DNA of 64,000 nt, from positions 95,606 to 159,605 of the forward strand of contig JBDHWG010000014.1 of assembly GCA_039810085.1 (NCBI GenBank). The letters are read 5' to 3'. Made by a program: the position numbers and the translations under genes. This stretch comes from JBDHWG01 sp039810085. Its GTDB lineage: Bacteria; Chloroflexota; Anaerolineae; Epilineales; JAHCIE01. Below the pieces are notes generated by a model. It was given only the letters and a program-made list of their open reading frames with translations, did no database searches and was not told the origin of the DNA. Shown here piece after piece: positions 35,244-44,265 of the stretch; within the stretch, counting starts at the first letter, position 1; the number at the start of each line of letters is the position of its first letter.

Positions 35244-36995
35244 TCATTTTTGCCCGGCGATGACCACCCACTCTGTCACGCCGGGGCAGGCGGTGTAGTC
35301 GCGCACCCAGACCTTGCCCGTCCAGCTGTTGCCCGTGAACTCCGTCTCAGCCTCGCCCGGCTCCGAGTCGCGCAGGCCGAGGCTGAACCCCGCCGTCTGT
35401 AGCTCCTGGAGCAGCCCCCCCGCCGCCTCGTCGAAGCCAACCGCCCCGTAGCCGACGACCATCGTCTGCCACGGCTTCCCACTGACCGGCGACGTCTTGA
35501 ACATGCGAAAGCGGGCCGGGAAGGGGAAGCCCGGCGCGTAGCCCCCTGGCATCGGCGGCGCGCCCTGAATCGACGGCGCGCAGTCCGGCCAGCCTCGCGC
35601 CGCGGCGCCCGGTGTCGGGATGCGCGGCGCGGGCGTCGGGACGCGGGCCAGGTCGGCGGCCTCGTCCTCCGGCGCGCTCCACACGGCGTCGACGCGGCCA
35701 TCCGGCGCGAATCGCTGAATCACGCGGTACAGGATGTCCGAGACGTAGACGCGGCCGGCGGCGTCCTCCGTCAGCCCGGCCGGGCTGGCAAGCTCGCCGG
35801 GCCAGCCGCCCGCGCCTGCCACGTGCCCCGGCCAGTCGCCCGGCGTCCCCAGTGGCGCGCCCGCCCCCTGACCCGGCGCCAGCCGCCGCACCTGGGCGCG
35901 GTTGAGGTCCGTGACGAGAATCTCGCCGGTGCGCTGCGCCAGGATTGCCGCGTAGGGCGCGTCCAGGCCCTCGGTCGGCGCGGGCAGCTCCCAGCGCGCG
36001 CCGACGTTGCCGTCCGGGAAGGCCAGCGCGACAACGTCGCCCTTGCGCAGCACGGCCAGCCGCCCATCCCCGAATGCCGACAGCCCGCGCACGTCTCCCA
36101 CGCTCCACGTCGCCAGCGGCGCGCCGGTTTGGGCGAAGACGTGGACGACGCCCGCCGCGTCGCCGACGTAGACCCGCTCGTTGTCGGCGGCGACGCAGCC
36201 CTGGGCCGGCGCGTAGTCGGCGGGCAGCGGCCAGGACGTGACCTGGAAGCCGCCCGGGTTGAACCCCTGCACGCGCCGCTTGCCGGAATCCACCACATAC
36301 AGGCGATCCTGCGTATCCACAGCCAAGCCGCAGAAGACCAGGCTGATGTCGGGCAGGCCATTGGGGCCAAGGCTCGCGCCCGTCGTGACCTCGCTGCCGA
36401 CGCCGACGCCCAGGATGCCCGGCCCCGGCGTGCCCGGCGCGGCCTGCCTGGGCCACAGTGTGCCCTGGCGCTGGCCCTTGTCGTTGAACACCCAGATGAA
36501 GCCGCTGTCCGCGTCGGCGGCGTAGAGCGTGCCCTGCCGGTCGGCCGCCAGCCAGCCGAACGTCGCCGTGCGCGCCGCAGCGGGCGCGGCCGCCCAGACA
36601 GTGACGAGAATGGCCGCCGTGACCAGGCCGAGGGCCAGGATGCCGCGCAGCAGCCAGCGCCGCGGCCCTAGGAGGGCGACCCAGACGAGCAAAATGACGG
36701 CGGCGACCAGGCCCGGCGGGCCGAACAGAGCGCCGGGCGGCGTCCCAAACGGCGCGACCTGGGTGAACAACCCGCCCAGGATAGCGGCCCAGAGAAGGAG
36801 CGCGCCCGGCCAGACGAGCCAGCGGCGTAGCGTCAGGCCGGCCACGACGAGGAGCGCGCCGACGGCGACGAGCGCCCAGCCCAGCGCCGGCGACGGGCGC
36901 AGGTCGGGGGTGATGGGGCGAAAGGCGGCGACGAGGGCGGCGGCGGCGATGAGGAACGCCCACGCCAGCCAGCGCCGCCACGGGGGCGGGGTCAT
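35244..36995 (-). CDS. Membrane-anchored NHL-repeat protein
   Basis: 583 aa. Four to five transmembrane helices fill the first ~140 residues. A predicted extracytoplasmic six-bladed beta-propeller follows, with NHL-like blades (GTLYAADADSGFIWVFNDKG, DRLYVVDSGKRRVQGFNPGG, GRVYVSDILYRVIQRFAPDG), then a ~110-residue C-terminal domain. The ligand is unknown. The start codon overlaps the ChrB-domain gene stop (ATGA), so they are coupled. Confidence 0.75.
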   Translation of the reverse strand: MTPPPWRRWLAWAFLIAAAALVAAFRPITPDLRPSPALGWALVAVGALLVVAGLTLRRWLVWPGALLLWAAILGGLFTQVAPFGTPPGALFGPPGLVAAVILLVWVALLGPRRWLLRGILALGLVTAAILVTVWAAAPAAARTATFGWLAADRQGTLYAADADSGFIWVFNDKGQRQGTLWPRQAAPGTPGPGILGVGVGSEVTTGASLGPNGLPDISLVFCGLAVDTQDRLYVVDSGKRRVQGFNPGGFQVTSWPLPADYAPAQGCVAADNERVYVGDAAGVVHVFAQTGAPLATWSVGDVRGLSAFGDGRLAVLRKGDVVALAFPDGNVGARWELPAPTEGLDAPYAAILAQRTGEILVTDLNRAQVRRLAPGQGAGAPLGTPGDWPGHVAGAGGWPGELASPAGLTEDAAGRVYVSDILYRVIQRFAPDGRVDAVWSAPEDEAADLARVPTPAPRIPTPGAAARGWPDCAPSIQGAPPMPGGYAPGFPFPARFRMFKTSPVSGKPWQTMVVGYGAVGFDEAAGGLLQELQTAGFSLGLRDSEPGEAETEFTGNSWTGKVWVRDYTACPGVTEWVVIAGQK

Positions 36996-37438
36996 GCCGG
37001 CTTACTCGGCTTCGTCAGCTTGTCGCGGCAGTAGGCGTACAGGGCGTCGAACACCGGCAGCTGCTGGGCGAGGGACTCGCTATCGGGCAGGTCGAGCAGA
37101 AAGAAGCCGTGGCTGAGCGCCCACAGCCCGTCGCCTTCCCGCGTCGTCAGCGTCGGGTCGGCGCGGTCGGCGCTGCGCACGATATCGGCCAGCAGGGCGA
37201 GCGCCGGATCGTCCAGGTGGTACTTGGCGAGGATGGCGTCGAAGCCGGTGCGGTTGCCGTGCTTGCCCAGCTCGGCCTCGGAGACGTGGAAGGGGATGGC
37301 GCGCTGGAAATCGGCGACTTCCATGACCTTGCCGCGCGGGACGAACAGAAACTCGGCGTCGGAATCGACGAAGCGCAGAATGAGCCAGGCGGAGGCGACG
37401 CGGTCGACGCGCAGGCGCTCGCGGGTAATCCATTTCAT
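36992..37438 (-). CDS. ChrB C-terminal-domain protein (chromate resistance type)
   Basis: 148 aa beginning MKWITRERLRVDRVASAWLI. The RVASAWLIxRFVD and FDAILAKYHLDDPAL motifs match the C-terminal domain of chromate regulator ChrB; the N-terminal half of full ChrB is missing, so it is a stand-alone domain. Neighbouring divergent MFS transporter (37859) gives a context often seen with ChrB-like proteins. A role in oxyanion response is inferred only. Confidence 0.75.
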   Translation of the reverse strand: MKWITRERLRVDRVASAWLILRFVDSDAEFLFVPRGKVMEVADFQRAIPFHVSEAELGKHGNRTGFDAILAKYHLDDPALALLADIVRSADRADPTLTTREGDGLWALSHGFFLLDLPDSESLAQQLPVFDALYAYCRDKLTKPSKPA

Positions 37439-37535
37439 GAGGTGTGCCTCTTCGTGAGGGAATTATCTTGTGCTATCATAGATGAGGTGCGCCGCAAGCG
37501 CCAATCCGGGCGTATCCGTCGCCCCGAAGAGGTCT

Positions 37536-37563
37536 ACCACGGAAGGCACGGAATACACGGAAA
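37536..37563. repeat. Dispersed repeat, family D
   Basis: TACCACGGAAGGCACGGAAT ACACGGAA; related to 44222-44245 and 50430-50507. Confidence 0.65.
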
Positions 37564-37621
37564 GAGCTATTGCAGGGGCGGCGTTATGGCGAGAAGCGTA
37601 AGCTGTGTGATGGGCAGCGCC

Positions 37622-37705
37622 AACACAAGAAACTTCCGAATGTCACCCCGACGATAGGAGGGGTCTGGACTGCGGCAGCCCAGATGCCTCGTTCCTCGGT
37701 ATGAC
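37622..37705. repeat. Dispersed palindromic repeat, family B
   Basis: Near-identical over its full length to 10056-10139, including the ACACAAGAAACTTCCGAATG left part. Confidence 0.85.
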
Positions 37706-37782
37706 CGCCGGCGCTTATTCTCAAGGACGAACGAAGTAATTTCACTGAGGCGTGAGACGTACACTGCCTCGTGCTAGAGCAT

Positions 37783-37826
37783 CCATTGCAAGAGCGGGGG
37801 ATTGCTTCGCCGCGCTCGCAATGACA
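37783..37826. repeat. Half copy of family A repeat
   Basis: CATTGCAAGAGCGGGGGATT GCTTCGCCGCGCTCGCAATG AC. Confidence 0.7.
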
Positions 37827-37858
37827 AATGGACTACACATCCGAGAGGATCAATTCGA

Positions 37859-39115
37859 GTGGACTCGACACCTGAGACTGTGTCGCGGGCGCGGCGCTAC
37901 CTGGCCGGGCTGACGCGCAACGTCTTCGTCCTCGGCCTCGTCAGCTTCTTCACCGACATCAGCTCCGAGATGATCGTGCCGGTGCGCATCCTATTCCTGG
38001 TCGGCGTGCTGGGGACGCCGCTGCCGGTCGCCGGCCTCATCGAGGGGCTGGCGGAGAGCGCGTCGAGCCTGCTGAAGATTGCGTCCGGGCAGTGGTCGGA
38101 CCGCGTCACCAGCCGCAAGCCGATGATTTTCGCGGGCTACACCATCTCCAACCTGGCGAAGCCCGTGCTCGCCATCGTCGCAACCTGGCAGCAGGCGCTC
38201 GGCCTTATCCTGCTGGAGCGCGTCGGCAAGGGCACGCGCACCAGCCCGCGCGACGCCCTCATGGCCGACTCGACGCCCGCCGCCTATCGCGGCAAGGCGT
38301 TCGGCTTCCACCGCTCCATGGACACGTTGGGGGCGGCGGTCGGCCCGCTGCTGACGACGGCCATCCTCCTCGCCACGAGCAACAACCTGCGCGCCGTCTT
38401 CGCCTGGACCATTGTTCCCGGCGTCATCAGCGTCGTCCTCATCCTGCTGTTCCTGCGCGAAGTCCCCCGCGTCCAGGCAGCGCGCCGCGCTCAGGCGGCG
38501 GCCGTTCCGAAGGAATCGCGGCGCGAGCGCATGGCCCGACTCGGGACGCCGTTCTGGCTGTTCACCGCCGTCGCCACGGTCTTCGCCCTGGGCAACTCGT
38601 CCGACGCCTTCATCTTCCTGCGCAGCGAGGGCCTGGAGCACAGCCTGGCCGTCGTTCCCCTCATGTACTTCGGCTACAACGTAGTGTACGCGCTGCTGGC
38701 GACGCCGCTCGGCGCGCTCAGCGACCGCTGGGGGCGGCTGCCCGTTTTGGCGGCGGGTTACTTCGCCTTCGCCGTCGTCTACGCTGGCTGGGCCGCCGCG
38801 ACCCAGGGCTGGCAGGCGTGGGCGCTGTTCCTGGTCTACGGTCTCTACGCAGCGGCGACCGAGGGCGTGGGCAAGGCGCTGGTGGTGGACGTAGCGCCAA
38901 GCGGGGAGCGCGGGGCGGCGCTGGGCTGGTACAACGGCGTGACCGGCTTCGCCGCCCTACCGGCCAACATCATCGGCGGCTGGCTGTGGAGCCTCTACGG
39001 TCCCGGCGCGACATTCGTCTTCGGCGCGTGGGCCGGCTTCGCCGCCGCCGCCCTGCTCCTGGCGTGGCTCCCCTGGCTCCGCCGCGCGGCCCAGGCAAGA
39101 GCGGCGCAACCATAA
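37859..39115 (+). CDS. MFS transporter
   Basis: 418 aa. GTG 37859 follows GAGAGGATC; the open frame upstream runs through a family A repeat and is not coding. Twelve hydrophobic segments; LSDRWGRLPVLAAGYFAF is the classical MFS loop 8-9 motif, and VGKGTRTSPRDALMADSTP follows helix 4. Drug or metal-oxyanion efflux is plausible from proximity to the ChrB-domain gene but is not shown. Confidence 0.8.
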   Translation: MDSTPETVSRARRYLAGLTRNVFVLGLVSFFTDISSEMIVPVRILFLVGVLGTPLPVAGLIEGLAESASSLLKIASGQWSDRVTSRKPMIFAGYTISNLAKPVLAIVATWQQALGLILLERVGKGTRTSPRDALMADSTPAAYRGKAFGFHRSMDTLGAAVGPLLTTAILLATSNNLRAVFAWTIVPGVISVVLILLFLREVPRVQAARRAQAAAVPKESRRERMARLGTPFWLFTAVATVFALGNSSDAFIFLRSEGLEHSLAVVPLMYFGYNVVYALLATPLGALSDRWGRLPVLAAGYFAFAVVYAGWAAATQGWQAWALFLVYGLYAAATEGVGKALVVDVAPSGERGAALGWYNGVTGFAALPANIIGGWLWSLYGPGATFVFGAWAGFAAAALLLAWLPWLRRAAQARAAQP

Positions 39116-39169
39116 CTCACGTATGGGTGTCGTCGCCCACTGCCGCCGGTTGTGTTCCGCTGTGCCGTC

Positions 39170-39342
39170 TTTTGCAATAGCGCGAGACTGCTTCGCTTCG
39201 CTCGCAGTGACAGACCATGCGGTCATTGCGAGGAGCGCGAGAGCGCGACGAAGCAATCTCCCGGTGGGCAAGAGCGGCGCTGCGCAGGATAGACCATCCC
39301 TTGCGAGAGCGGGAAACTGCTTCGCTTCGCTCGCAGTGACGG
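39170..39342. repeat. Composite of family A repeats
   Basis: TTGCAATAGCGCGAGACTGC...CTCGCAGTGAC, then GGTCATTGCGAGGAGCGCGA...GAAGCAATCTC...GCTTCGCTTCGCTCGCAGTG AC. At least one and a half copies lie back to back in the 231-nt gap between convergent genes. Confidence 0.75.
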
Positions 39343-39346
39343 TCTC

Positions 39347-39928
39347 CTAAGAGTGCGCTGGCGTCGGCTCGCCGCGCATCTGGCGGACGAAGGCGGCGAG
39401 GGCGGCGAGCTGGGCGTGGATGTGGCGCCGCGTCTCCTCGTCGATGAGCCGACCGTCCTTCACCTTCTGCCCGACGTGGGGAATGAACACCTCCGGCTTG
39501 GGCAGCACCCACACCCCCGTCGAAGCCAGGACGACGCGCAGGTGCATCTGTCCCCGCGCCGTGCCGCTCATCCCGCCACCACCAGCAATGGCGGCGGGCT
39601 TGCCGAACAGCGGCGACGACTTTGGCGGGCGCGACGCCCAGTCGATGGCGTTCTTGAGGACACCGGGGATGGAGTAGTTGTACTCAGGCGTCACAATGTA
39701 CAGCGCGTCGGCGGCGCGGATTTTGCGCTTGAATTCCATGACGGGTTCCGGCTGGGCGTCGCCGCCGTCGAGATCGCCGTTGTAGAAGGGGATGGACGCG
39801 AGGTCGAAGATTTCGATGCTGACGCCCTCCGGCGCTAGCTCCTCGGCCGCTGTGCGCAGAATCGTCTTATTGACGGAGTCCTTGCGCAGACTGCCGGCGA
39901 CGCCCAGGATATGTACTGTCGAGCTCAT
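39347..39928 (-). CDS. NAD(P)H-dependent FMN reductase
   Basis: 193 aa from ATG 39928; the longer frame lacks family similarity. The flavodoxin-like N-terminus ILGVAGSLRKDSVNK, the FMN loop TPEYNYSIPGVLKNAIDW and the AGGGGMSGTARGQ segment are the NADPH-dependent FMN reductase (SsuE/ArsH-like) signature. It probably reduces FMN, quinones or azo compounds in the cytosol. A possible partner is the split-barrel oxidoreductase upstream. Confidence 0.88.
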   Translation of the reverse strand: MSSTVHILGVAGSLRKDSVNKTILRTAAEELAPEGVSIEIFDLASIPFYNGDLDGGDAQPEPVMEFKRKIRAADALYIVTPEYNYSIPGVLKNAIDWASRPPKSSPLFGKPAAIAGGGGMSGTARGQMHLRVVLASTGVWVLPKPEVFIPHVGQKVKDGRLIDEETRRHIHAQLAALAAFVRQMRGEPTPAHS

Positions 39929-39966
39929 GGTACGTGTTTTGCTTCCTTCCCTGATTGTAGAATACT

Positions 39967-40359
39967 TTACGGATGGCGTTCCGCCCGCTCGAAGGTGGGC
40001 TTGCCGTCCACAAAAGCTGGTTGATTGATGCCCCAACTCCACTTCTTGTCCGGCGTGACCCAGAGGACGGGGCCGTTTGGTGTGTCAACAATCTCGGCGT
40101 GGCCGTGGATTTTGATGCCGCGCGGCGTCCAGGGCTGAGTCGTGGCCAGGTCATCGACGACGAAGGCAACTTGACGCTGGCCCTTCTTCACGTTGAGGTA
40201 CTTGAGCGTGTGGGCGTTGTCGTAGCCGCCGATCATGAAGGTCTCGCCGTCGAAGCGGTAGCTCACAGCGGCCACGTCGGGCTGGCCAGCCGGCGAGACA
40301 GTCGCGATGCGGCCTAGGCGTTGGCTGCGCAGATAGTCTAACTCGGTCTCGTTGAACAT
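39967..40359 (-). CDS. PPOX-class F420-dependent-type oxidoreductase
   Basis: 130 aa. The split beta-barrel shows YLRSQRLGRIATVSPAGQPD, GGYDNAHTLKYLNVKKGQRQ and GIKIHGHAEIV, resembling Rv1155-type F420-binding PPOX proteins rather than classical PdxH. It may reduce substrates with F420H2 or bind FMN. It lies 38 nt upstream of the FMN reductase on the same strand. Confidence 0.8.
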   Translation of the reverse strand: MFNETELDYLRSQRLGRIATVSPAGQPDVAAVSYRFDGETFMIGGYDNAHTLKYLNVKKGQRQVAFVVDDLATTQPWTPRGIKIHGHAEIVDTPNGPVLWVTPDKKWSWGINQPAFVDGKPTFERAERHP

Positions 40360-40460
40360 CGTTCGTCCTTCCGCTTGTCATGCACGGTTGCATTGCTCTG
40401 TGCTCTAGATAGTTTAGCGAGGCGCGTCCTTTCATCCGTCCTTCACAGGCTCACAATGGC

Positions 40461-40490
40461 TTGGCACTTTTGAGGCTGCAGGACTAAAAT
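40461..40490 (+). promoter_or_regulatory. Probable sigma70 promoter of the 2-oxoacid dehydrogenase operon
   Basis: TTGGCA, 18-nt spacer, TAAAAT, ending 50 nt before the E1-alpha start. It is the best match in the intergenic region. Confidence 0.45.
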
Positions 40491-40540
40491 TTGTGTCGCG
40501 CTTTTTTTTGCGACGGTTTCAGATGGATAAGGAGGCAACG

Positions 40541-41611
40541 GTGCCGCCCTCAGAGTTAGTTCTGTCGGACTCGGTGTACCAGGTCCTGACCCCCGAAGGC
40601 CAGGTTGTTGGCCCGCTCCCCAATCTTTCCCCCGAACAGCTTCTAGACTTCTACCGCTGGATGGTCTACGGCCGCATCTTCTCCGACCGCATGGTTGCCT
40701 TGCAGCGCCAGGGCCGCATCGGCACGTTTGGCCCGCTCAACGGCCAGGAGGCCGCGTCGGTTGGCATGGCCGCGCCCCTCCAGCCGGATGACTGGGTCGT
40801 CGGTTCGTACCGCGAGTTGATTTGCTACATGATGAAGGGCGTCCCGACGCCGGCTATTATCGAGAACTATAAAGGCTACGTCACCAACGGCTACCCGCGC
40901 CAAGCGCACTGCCTGCCCATCCAGATCGTCCTGGCGACCCAGGTGCTCCACGCCGTCGGCGTGGCAATGGCGATCAAGTACGAGGGCAAGCCCGACGTGG
41001 TCCTGGCGGTGTGCGGGGATGGCGCGACAAGTGAGGGTGACTTCAACGAAGCCCTGAACTTCGCGGGCGTATTCCAAGCGCCCGTCGTTTTTGTCGTCCA
41101 GAACAACGGCTGGGCCATCTCCGTGCCGCGCCGCAAGCAGACCGCCGCGCGCTACATCGCCGACCGCGGCCCCGCCTTCGGGATGCCGAGCCACGTTGTC
41201 GACGGCAACGACGTCCTGGCGGTGTACAGCGTCGTCAGCGAGGCGGTCGAGCGGGCGCGGGCAGGCGGCGGGCCGACGCTCATCGAGGCGCTGACTTATC
41301 GCCTGGGCGCGCACACGACCGCCGACGATCCCAAGAAGTACCGCACCGAGGAGATGCTGGCCGAGTGGGCGCCCAAGGACCCCATCGCGCGGTTCAAGAC
41401 GTACCTGGCCGGGCGCGGCCTGCTGGACGAGAGCCTTGACACGCACATCCACGAGGAGGCGGCCCAGGATATCCAGGCCGCCGTGGACCAGGTCGAGAGC
41501 CTGCCGCCCCAGGACCCGCTGGAGTTGTTCGACGTCACGTTCGAGACGCGCACGCCGCAGCTCGAACGCGAGCGCCAGGCGCTCCTGCGTGAGCTAGGGA
41601 AGGGGGAGTAG
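40541..41611 (+). CDS. pdhA: 2-oxoacid dehydrogenase E1 alpha subunit (pyruvate or branched-chain)
   Basis: 356 aa. GTG 40541 has GGAGG at 5 nt; earlier ATGs lack ribosome sites. The TPP-binding motif GDGATSEGDFNEALNFAG ... NN is at ~165-195, with the phosphorylation-loop-like YRLGAHTTADDPKKYR later. It decarboxylates a 2-oxoacid and transfers the acyl group to lipoyl-E2. The operon order E1a-E1b-E2-E3 is complete. Sequence alone does not separate pyruvate from branched-chain substrates. Confidence 0.88.
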   Translation: MPPSELVLSDSVYQVLTPEGQVVGPLPNLSPEQLLDFYRWMVYGRIFSDRMVALQRQGRIGTFGPLNGQEAASVGMAAPLQPDDWVVGSYRELICYMMKGVPTPAIIENYKGYVTNGYPRQAHCLPIQIVLATQVLHAVGVAMAIKYEGKPDVVLAVCGDGATSEGDFNEALNFAGVFQAPVVFVVQNNGWAISVPRRKQTAARYIADRGPAFGMPSHVVDGNDVLAVYSVVSEAVERARAGGGPTLIEALTYRLGAHTTADDPKKYRTEEMLAEWAPKDPIARFKTYLAGRGLLDESLDTHIHEEAAQDIQAAVDQVESLPPQDPLELFDVTFETRTPQLERERQALLRELGKGE

Positions 41612-41614
41612 GCC

Positions 41615-42595
41615 ATGCCACGCATGACGATGGTCGAAGCCATCCACAACGCCCTGGCGCTTGAGCTGGAGCGCGACGAGCGCGTCCTGATCTTTGGCGA
41701 AGACGTGGGCCGCAACGGCGGCGTTTTTCGCGTGACCGACGGCCTGCAAGACCGCTACGGCGAGCGCCGCGTGTTCGACACGCCACTGGCCGAGTCGGGC
41801 ATCATCGGCACTGCGGTGGGTATGGCGGCCTACGGCCTACGGCCCATCGCCGAGATCCAGTTCGCCGGGTTCAGCTTTGTCTCCTTCAACCAGATCGCCT
41901 CCCAGGCGAGCCGCTTCCGCTACCGCTCCGGCGGCGTGTACACTGTGCCGCTGGTCATCCGCGCCCCGTTCGGCGGCGGTGTGCGCACACCGGAGATGCA
42001 CTCCGACAACGTCGAGGCGTTCTACATGCACCTCCAGGGCATCAAGGTCGTCATCCCGTCGAACCCGTATGACGCCAAGGGGTTGCTGCACGCCGCCGTG
42101 GACGATCCCGATCCGGTCATCTTCCTGGAGCACATGAAGCTCTACCGCTCGTTCCGCCAGGACGTGCCGGCCGAGCGCTACACCGTGCCCATCGGCGAGG
42201 CCAACATCGTGCGGCCCGGCGACGATGTGACCCTCATCACCTACGGTGCGATGGTGCAGGCGTCCCTCGCCGCGGCTGAGGAGATCGCCAAGACGGACGG
42301 AGCGTCTGTGGAGGTGCTGGACCTGCGCACGATTGCGCCGATGGACGAGGCGTGCATCGCTCAGTCGGTCAACAAGACCGGGCGAGCCGTTGTCGTCCAC
42401 GAGGCGGCGCGAGCGGGCGGCGTGGGCGCGGAAGTCATCGCCGTCATCAACGAGCAGTGCCTCTATTCGCTGCTCAAGCCGGTCGAGCGCGTCACATCGC
42501 CGGACATGCCGTTCCCGCTGCCCAGCGTCGAGGACGTCGTCCTGCCGAACCCGGCGCGCATCGCCGCCGCCCTTCGGCGCACGTTAGAGCCGTAG
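41615..42595 (+). CDS. pdhB: 2-oxoacid dehydrogenase E1 beta subunit
   Basis: 326 aa, 3 nt after E1 alpha. MTMVEAIHNALALELERDER, GEDVGRNGGVFRVTDGL, and PEMHSDNVEAFYMHLQGIKV are the conserved transketolase-type pyrimidine domain blocks. A C-terminal transketolase domain follows (VEVLDLRTIAPMDEACIAQS). It forms the alpha2-beta2 E1 with the preceding protein. Confidence 0.9.
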   Translation: MPRMTMVEAIHNALALELERDERVLIFGEDVGRNGGVFRVTDGLQDRYGERRVFDTPLAESGIIGTAVGMAAYGLRPIAEIQFAGFSFVSFNQIASQASRFRYRSGGVYTVPLVIRAPFGGGVRTPEMHSDNVEAFYMHLQGIKVVIPSNPYDAKGLLHAAVDDPDPVIFLEHMKLYRSFRQDVPAERYTVPIGEANIVRPGDDVTLITYGAMVQASLAAAEEIAKTDGASVEVLDLRTIAPMDEACIAQSVNKTGRAVVVHEAARAGGVGAEVIAVINEQCLYSLLKPVERVTSPDMPFPLPSVEDVVLPNPARIAAALRRTLEP

Positions 42596-42596
42596 G

Positions 42597-42812
42597 TGGC
42601 GGATGGCGGATAGCGGATAGCAGAGAGCGGATGGCAGAGAGCAGGTGGCATATGGCAGATAGCGGATGGCAGATAGCGGCCATTCGCCATCAGCCATTCG
42701 CCATCAGCCATTCGCCATCAGCCACCAGCCATCGGCCATCGGCCATTCGCCATCCGCCACCAGCCATCAGCCATCTGCCATTCGCCATCTGCCACCAGCC
42801 ATCAGCCAAAGG
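42597..42812. repeat. Degenerate short-unit repeat array inside the operon
   Basis: Units GATAGCGGATGGCAGA on the left (42597-42680) and CCATCAGCCATTCGCCAT on the right (42680-42812). The right half is complementary to the left, so the transcript can fold into long imperfect hairpins between E1 beta and E2. Unit length varies between about 7 and 14 nt, unlike CRISPR. Confidence 0.75.
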
Positions 42813-42822
42813 AGCAACGCCC

Positions 42823-44205
42823 GTGGTTGAGTTCAAGCTACCCGATGTCGGCGAGGGCCTCCACGAGGCCGAGGTCTTGCGCTGGCTGGTCAACGTCGGC
42901 GACACCGTCAAGCAGGACCAGCCGATTGTGGAGATTCAGACCGACAAGGCGGTGGTCGAGATACCGTCGCCGGTCGCCGGCCGCGTGCAGGAGATTCGCG
43001 CCCAAGCGGGCCGCGTGGCCCACGTCGGCGACGTGCTGCTCGTGATCGAGCCGGCCGGCGGGGCGGCGCCTACGCCCCCGGTACGCCCAGCATCGGTCCC
43101 GGCGACTGCGCCGAGCAACGGCAAGTCCACCCACGACGGCCCCACGGTCGCCGACGGCGCGCCGCCCAACCGAAGCATCGCCGCACCTCCGCCGCCCTCC
43201 CCCGCGCCGCCGGGCGCCGCGCCTTCGGAGCCGCCGAGCGCCGGCGGTCCACCGCGCCGCGTCCTGGCCGCGCCCGCCGTGCGCAAGCTCGCGCTCCAGC
43301 TTGGCATCGACATCAACCAGGTGAAGGGCAGCGGACCGGTTGGCCGCGTCTTGCCGGAGGACGTGCGTCGCTTCGCCGAGGCCGGGCCGCAACCCGTCGA
43401 GACCGTGGCCGCTCCCCAAGCGCCCGCGAGCGTTGCCCCTGCCGCGCCTCCGACCCGCGCACCCGCGCCGGCCGTTCCCGCTCCCATAGGCGCGCCGCCC
43501 GAAGAGCGCACGGACCGCGAGGCGCTCCAGGGCCTGCGGCGGCGCATCGCCGAGCGCATGGAAATTGCCTGGCGCGTGCCCCACGTGACCAGCTTCGAGG
43601 AGGTGGACGCGACGAAGCTCGTTGCCCTCAAGGCGGCGCTGACGCCCGAGGCCGAGCGGCGCGGCATCCGCCTGAGCTACACGCCCATCTTCGTCAAGGT
43701 CGTCGTGCAGGCGCTCAAGGAGAACCCGACTTTCAACGCGACGTTGGACATGGAGCATGGCGAGATCCTGCTCCACCGCTACTACCACATCGGCGTCGCG
43801 GCGGCTATCCCGGAGGGGCTGGTCGTGCCGGTCGTCCGCCACGCCGACCGCCTGACGCTGTTGCAGGTGGCCGCCGAGGTCAACCGGCTGGCGGAGGGGG
43901 CGCGGGAGCGGCGGCTCACCCAGGCCGAGCTATCGGGCAGCACGTTCAGCATCACCAACTTCGGGAGCTTCGGCGGGCAGCAGGGCACGCCCATCATCAA
44001 CCCGCCGGAGGCCGCGATCCTGGGCGTCGGGCGCATCGAGCCAAAAGCGGTCGTGGTGGACGGGCGCATCGAGGCGCGGCCCGTGCTGCCGCTGGCGCTC
44101 AGCTTCGACCACCGCCTCATCGACGGCGCGGCGGGCGCAGCGTTCCTCGGTCGGGTCAAGGCGCTCCTGATGAACCCGGAAACGCTGATGCTCGACATGA
44201 TGTAG
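42823..44205 (+). CDS. pdhC: 2-oxoacid dehydrogenase E2, dihydrolipoyl acyltransferase
   Basis: 460 aa. GTG 42823 with AGGAG at 8 nt; the upstream open frame is repeat sequence. Lipoyl domain 1-80 with lipoyl-Lys42 in QTDKAVVE. A Pro/Ala linker precedes the peripheral subunit-binding domain (~155-190, VRKLALQLGIDINQVKGSGP). The catalytic domain ends with SFDHRLIDGAAG, where His430 and Asp434 are the active-site pair. It forms the complex core. Confidence 0.92.
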   Translation: MVEFKLPDVGEGLHEAEVLRWLVNVGDTVKQDQPIVEIQTDKAVVEIPSPVAGRVQEIRAQAGRVAHVGDVLLVIEPAGGAAPTPPVRPASVPATAPSNGKSTHDGPTVADGAPPNRSIAAPPPPSPAPPGAAPSEPPSAGGPPRRVLAAPAVRKLALQLGIDINQVKGSGPVGRVLPEDVRRFAEAGPQPVETVAAPQAPASVAPAAPPTRAPAPAVPAPIGAPPEERTDREALQGLRRRIAERMEIAWRVPHVTSFEEVDATKLVALKAALTPEAERRGIRLSYTPIFVKVVVQALKENPTFNATLDMEHGEILLHRYYHIGVAAAIPEGLVVPVVRHADRLTLLQVAAEVNRLAEGARERRLTQAELSGSTFSITNFGSFGGQQGTPIINPPEAAILGVGRIEPKAVVVDGRIEARPVLPLALSFDHRLIDGAAGAAFLGRVKALLMNPETLMLDMM

Positions 44206-44221
44206 AAGAATTTCGTCTTCT

Positions 44222-44245
44222 CTTTTCCGTGTATTCCGTGGTAGC
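44222..44245. repeat. Dispersed repeat, family D
   Basis: CTTTTCCGTGTATTCCGTGG TAGC in the 60-nt gap between E2 and E3; reverse complement of the 37536 copy. Confidence 0.6.
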
Positions 44246-44265
44246 CGTCTTATGTTGGAGGATGT

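Larger units (their letters stand above)
37439..37858. other. Gene-free gap filled with three repeat types
   Basis: Divergent region between the ChrB-domain and MFS genes. It contains a family D repeat (37536-37563), a family B repeat (37622-37705) and a half family A repeat (37783-37826). Open frames across it are repeat translations. No consensus promoter was seen. Confidence 0.65.

Noticed and set aside
35347..36981. 544-codon minus-strand frame
   Set aside because: Shadow of the NHL-repeat protein with Arg/Gly/Pro bias and no recognisable domain.
42597..42812. CRISPR array
   Set aside because: Units are short, degenerate and contiguous without unique spacers of constant length; no cas genes are near.
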